Assembly (NCBI GenBank): GCA_963822485.1
Contig: CAWGHW010000031.1
Location: 496,001 to 560,000, forward strand
Reading direction: 5' to 3'
From: DASUBV01 sp963822485
GTDB taxonomy: Bacteria > Actinomycetota > Actinomycetes > Streptosporangiales > Streptosporangiaceae
DNA: 64,000 bases
Both the position numbers and the translations under genes were made by a program. Below the pieces are notes generated by a model. That model was not told the origin of the DNA and did not search any database. It saw nothing but the letters and a program-made list of their open reading frames with translations. How positions within the stretch are numbered: the stretch's first letter is position 1; every line of letters begins with the position of its first letter. Below, in pieces: positions 61,323 to 64,000 of the stretch.

Positions 61323-62393
61323 TCAGGCGATCCGCACCGCGCCATCGTAATCGGCCCACAGCATGGCCTGGATCTGCACCTTCTGGCCGGTGGCCGGGGC
61401 GTCCAGGAACTCGCCGTTGCCCACGTAGATGCCCATGTGCTCCACGTTGGGGAAGAAGAACACCAGGTCACCGGGCTGCAGCTGGTCGCGCGCGACATGA
61501 ACGCCGAGGTTCCAGATGTCGCCGGTGTAGTGCGGCAGGCTGATGCCGAGCTGGGCGTAGGCCCACACCACCAGGCCGGAGCAGTCAAACACGCTCGGCC
61601 CGGCCGCGCCCCACTGGTACCAGTCGCCGATCTTGGTCTCGGCCTTCCTGAGCGCCTGGGCCGGGATCGAGTTGCCGTGCACCGGAAGCACCGGGAAGTG
61701 GCCGGTGCGCTGGTAGACGCCCATGGCCTGCTTGAAGGCCGAGTCGTTGAGGACGTTCTCCTTGGTCTGCATCTGGGCGACCTTCTTGCGCATCGCCGAC
61801 TGCAGCCGGACGGCCTTGGCCTCCTCCTGGAGGGCGGCCGCCCTGGCCCTGGCCGCGGCCGACCGGGCCGCGGACACCAGGTCGACCTTGTCGCCGGTCT
61901 CCTGCTGGAGCTGGAGCATGATCGACGCCTGGTCCAGGTACTGCTGCGGGTTGCTGGTCTGGAGCAGCGTCAGCGTCGGGTCGACGTTCCCGCTCATGTA
62001 GCCCTCGGCCGCGATCTGGCCCAGGGCGGCCTGGCCGGTCTTGAGCAGCTTGTCATCGCGGCGGGCGGTCTCGTTGGCGATCTTCACCTCGCGCCGCGCC
62101 TGCGTCAGCTGGATCTTGAGGGCGTCGTACTGCTCGTCGAGCACGCTGATCTGGTAGGAGAGCTTGTTGATCTCGGCCAGCGTGGCCTTCAGGCCGTGGG
62201 GGGCCGAGGCCGTTGTCGCGGGGGTCGCGCCGGCCATTCCGGCGGGCAGTAGCACGCCCGCCAGGGCTAGCGTTCCCGCCACGACTGTGGAGCGGGTCCA
62301 GAATGCGACCGGGTGCCGGCTCGGGCCGCGGCGGGGGGAACGGGAAGGCCGCGGGTCGTGCTGGTGATGCCTGCCATGTGGCAAGCGCTCCAC
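61323..62393 (-). CDS. NlpC/P60 peptidoglycan hydrolase (RipA-like)
   Basis: A 356-residue secreted hydrolase: signal region (STVVAGTLALAGVLLPAGMAGA), a long coiled coil (about residues 68-210; ATLAEINKLSYQISVLDEQYDAL) and a C-terminal NlpC/P60 domain with catalytic Cys in VFDCSGLVVWAY and His in NVEHMGIYVGNG. It cleaves stem peptides during growth or division. GTG 62393 follows AGGAGA. A c-di-AMP riboswitch lies in the leader, as for many actinobacterial wall hydrolases. Confidence 0.9.
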   Translation of the reverse strand: MERLPHGRHHQHDPRPSRSPRRGPSRHPVAFWTRSTVVAGTLALAGVLLPAGMAGATPATTASAPHGLKATLAEINKLSYQISVLDEQYDALKIQLTQARREVKIANETARRDDKLLKTGQAALGQIAAEGYMSGNVDPTLTLLQTSNPQQYLDQASIMLQLQQETGDKVDLVSAARSAAARARAAALQEEAKAVRLQSAMRKKVAQMQTKENVLNDSAFKQAMGVYQRTGHFPVLPVHGNSIPAQALRKAETKIGDWYQWGAAGPSVFDCSGLVVWAYAQLGISLPHYTGDIWNLGVHVARDQLQPGDLVFFFPNVEHMGIYVGNGEFLDAPATGQKVQIQAMLWADYDGAVRIA

Positions 62394-62410
62394 GTGGAGT
62401 CTCCTCTCCT

Positions 62411-62562
62411 CGGCCGCCTACCGGGTTAGCTGACGGGTTCGGGCTGGAGGAGCCCTACGGCGGGCAGTCGCCGTGGTGACGGCGGCGGCCTGCCGATTCA
62501 CCCCGGGGAACTTGGGTCCCCGGCTCCCCGTGACGCTCAGCGCGGCACGGGAACTCGGCGGG
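62411..62562 (-). promoter_or_regulatory. c-di-AMP riboswitch (ydaO/yuaA class)
   Basis: Read on the minus strand, the leader of the NlpC gene has the ordered conserved blocks of this riboswitch: GAGTTCCCGTGCCG, CCGGGGACCCAAG, GGGGTGAATCGGC, a variable GC stem, CCGTAGGGCTCC, and near the 3' end CCGAACCCGTCAGCTAACC followed by GTAGGCGGC. This matches the actinobacterial form that turns off wall-hydrolase genes when c-di-AMP is high. The 3' edge is 18 nt before the start codon, so occlusion of the ribosome site or early termination are both possible. Confidence 0.85.
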
Positions 62563-62992
62563 TCGTGGCAGCCAGCCCTGGATAGGGTCGGTTGCAACGG
62601 GGTAACAGCGATGGAGATTAATCCATCGCGGAGTGCCGGCGGAGCCAAAACGAGAAACTTTTTGCACCGCCGTAATGAGTGGCACCGGCGGTCAGTTAGC
62701 TGGCTCGTAGCCCGCTGTTCTGGCTGCCTGGCCTGCTGTACTGAGAGTTATTGCAGGTCAGGGGCTATTCTGGCGGCCCGGGAACCGAGCGTGATCTGCG
62801 CGTGATGTACGCGAATGGCCGCCTGACCTGCGGGTCAGAACAATTTGTACTTGTAAGGTAACGCAGCGTGTGGAAACGAATTGCGGGGTCTGAGGTTCCT
62901 TTGGGATGCTGTCCGAATCACGCCGGGGAGCCGCGCCAGGAGGCGCCGCAGTAGCCTCGGTCAGGTCGGCAGGCAGCGAGGTACTCACGGCT
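62563..62992. other. Divergent promoter region with two dyads
   Basis: This spacer holds the promoters of the riboswitch transcript and of the acetyltransferase gene. GCGATGGA-GATTAA-TCCATCGC (62608-62629) is a perfect 8-bp dyad just upstream of the riboswitch, and CTGACC-TGCG-GGTCAG (62823-62838) is a 6-bp dyad before argA. The ORF reaching back to 62906 is not needed for the acetyltransferase. Confidence 0.5.
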
Positions 62993-63505
62993 ATGCAGTA
63001 CGCGATCCGGCGGGCCCGGACGAAGGATGTGCGGGCAATCCGGGCCCTCATTGACGCCAACGCGGCGTCCGGGCGGCTGCTCGACAAGGCCACGGTGACC
63101 CTGTACGAGGACGTCCAGGAGTTCTGGGTGGCCTGCGGCCCCGATGACCGGGTCGTCGGCTGTGGTGCGCTGCACGTCATGTGGGAGGACCTGGCCGAGA
63201 TCCGCACGATCGCGGTCGAGGACGGCCACCAAGGGCACGGCGTCGGGCACCTGCTGGTCGGCGAGCTGCTCGCCACGGCCCGGCAGCTGGGTGTCAGCCG
63301 GGTGTTCGTGCTCACCTTCGCGGTGCCGTTCTTCGCCCGCCACGGCTTCGAGGAGATCAAGGGCGAGGCGGCCACGCCCGAGGTGTACGCCGAGCTGCTG
63401 CGCTCCTACGACGAGGGCGTGGCCGAGTTCCTGGACCTGGACCGGGTGAAGCCGAACACGCTGGGCAACACCCGCATGCTGCTGCGGCTGACCGGCCCGC
63501 GATGA
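62993..63505 (+). CDS. argA: Amino-acid N-acetyltransferase (actinobacterial ArgA)
   Basis: A 170-residue GNAT enzyme close to M. tuberculosis Rv2747, which acetylates glutamate or glutamine at the head of arginine synthesis. Shared segments: IRRARTKDVRAIRALID, TLYEDVQEFWVA, VVGCGALHVMWEDLAEIRTIAVED (acetyl-CoA site GHGVGHLL follows), VFVLTFAVPFFARHGF and FLDLDRVKPNTLGN. ATG 62993 matches the family start; an upstream in-frame start at 62906 is less likely. Confidence 0.9.
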   Translation: MQYAIRRARTKDVRAIRALIDANAASGRLLDKATVTLYEDVQEFWVACGPDDRVVGCGALHVMWEDLAEIRTIAVEDGHQGHGVGHLLVGELLATARQLGVSRVFVLTFAVPFFARHGFEEIKGEAATPEVYAELLRSYDEGVAEFLDLDRVKPNTLGNTRMLLRLTGPR

Positions 63506-63529
63506 CCCCTTGTTAGGGAGTAACGGGGT

Positions 63530-64000
63530 TCACAGCAAGCGCAGCTGGCGCTGCGCGGGCCGGCGCGGCCGGGCCGGGTCGGAGCGGCTGAGCAGGCCGG
63601 GGCCGATGGCGCGCAGGAACGGCGAGGGGCCCGCGTCCGCCGCCGAGCCGTGCCGGGTCCGGGTGGCGGCGTAGCTGAGCAGCAGCCGCGACCTGGCCCT
63701 GGTCATGCCGACGAACAGCAGCCGCCGTTCCTCGGCCTCGTCGGTGTCGGCCCAGGGCAGGTGCAGCGGCAGCAGGCCGTACTCGCAGCCGGCCAGGAAC
63801 ACCACCTCGAACTCCAGGCCCTTGGCCGCGTGCATGGTGAGCAGCGTGATGGCGTCGGCCCGCGGGTCCAGCGCGTCCACGGCGGCGCCCAGCGACACCT
63901 CGGTCAGGAACCGTTCCAGGTCCGCGCCGCAGCGGCGGGCCAGCGGCGCCAGCAGCTCGCCCGCGGCCCGGATGTCGACCGCGCCGGGGCCCGGGTGCCG
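63530..64000 (-). CDS. UvrD/Rep-family helicase, C-terminal part only
   Basis: 157 codons, open at the window edge. Helicase motifs V and VI are visible: ITLLTMHAAKGLEFEVVFLAGCEYGLLP and EERRLLFVGMTRARSRLLLSYA. These belong to the SF1 UvrD/PcrA/UvrD2 group, which unwinds DNA in repair. The tail (RPRRPAQRQLRLL) is short. The N-terminal ATPase motifs lie outside the window, so the subtype cannot be fixed. Confidence 0.88.
   Translation of the reverse strand, partial: RHPGPGAVDIRAAGELLAPLARRCGADLERFLTEVSLGAAVDALDPRADAITLLTMHAAKGLEFEVVFLAGCEYGLLPLHLPWADTDEAEERRLLFVGMTRARSRLLLSYAATRTRHGSAADAGPSPFLRAIGPGLLSRSDPARPRRPAQRQLRLL

Overview
The window is a 64-kb piece of a very GC-rich (about 70% or more by eye) actinobacterial chromosome. 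The clearest sign is gene order. The block metallophosphoesterase, ponA2-type PBP, whiB4, two ArsA-type ATPases, DUF4177, RidA, MBL hydrolase and Crp (32.3-44.2 kb) matches the Mycobacterium tuberculosis Rv3683-Rv3676 order. The block ppa, dacB, zinc hydrolase, tilS, hpt, ftsH, folE, folP, folB, folK, DUF3180, DUF2520, panC, coaX and lysS (44.2-61.2 kb) matches Rv3628-Rv3598c. The organism is not a Mycobacterium by protein detail. I cannot fix the order; a soil actinomycete (Streptosporangiales or Frankiales-like) fits the catabolic and regulatory load.

Layout. 1-2.6 kb: hydroxyquinol 1,2-dioxygenase, a TetR regulator and a divergent AurF-type diiron oxygenase. 2.9-12.0 kb: one tightly overlapping minus-strand operon of an NCS1 permease, IclR regulator, zinc alcohol dehydrogenase (frame broken), HisC-like aminotransferase, HisD-like dehydrogenase, APH-like kinase, FMN alpha-hydroxyacid oxidase and SDR. 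It reads as an uncharacterised catabolic pathway. 12.0-21.2 kb: MocR, LysR, MFS, a NarL-type two-component pair, a methyltransferase and a broken DapA-like lyase. 21.2-27.4 kb: OmpR-type two-component system divergent from a MacAB-like efflux operon whose lipoprotein gene is decayed. 27.5-32.2 kb: DUF899, MBL hydrolase, DHA2 efflux pump and a CDF-like membrane protein. 32.3 kb: tRNA-Pro(CGG). 32.3-61.2 kb: the conserved cell-wall, redox, folate, pantothenate and lysyl-tRNA core. 61.2-64.0 kb: an NlpC/P60 hydrolase behind a c-di-AMP riboswitch, ArgA-type acetyltransferase and the C-terminus of a UvrD-like helicase.

Two features stand out. First, short tandem duplications are scattered through the accessory half: 12- or 15-bp units inside reading frames, 13-, 15- or 17-bp units between genes, and 19- and 20-bp copies that break two genes. 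Second, about nine genes carry net frame shifts, most equal to +1, including the normally essential panC and a class A PBP tail. These are either real decay or indels in the assembly; reads must decide. No insertion sequence, prophage, CRISPR array or rRNA was seen.
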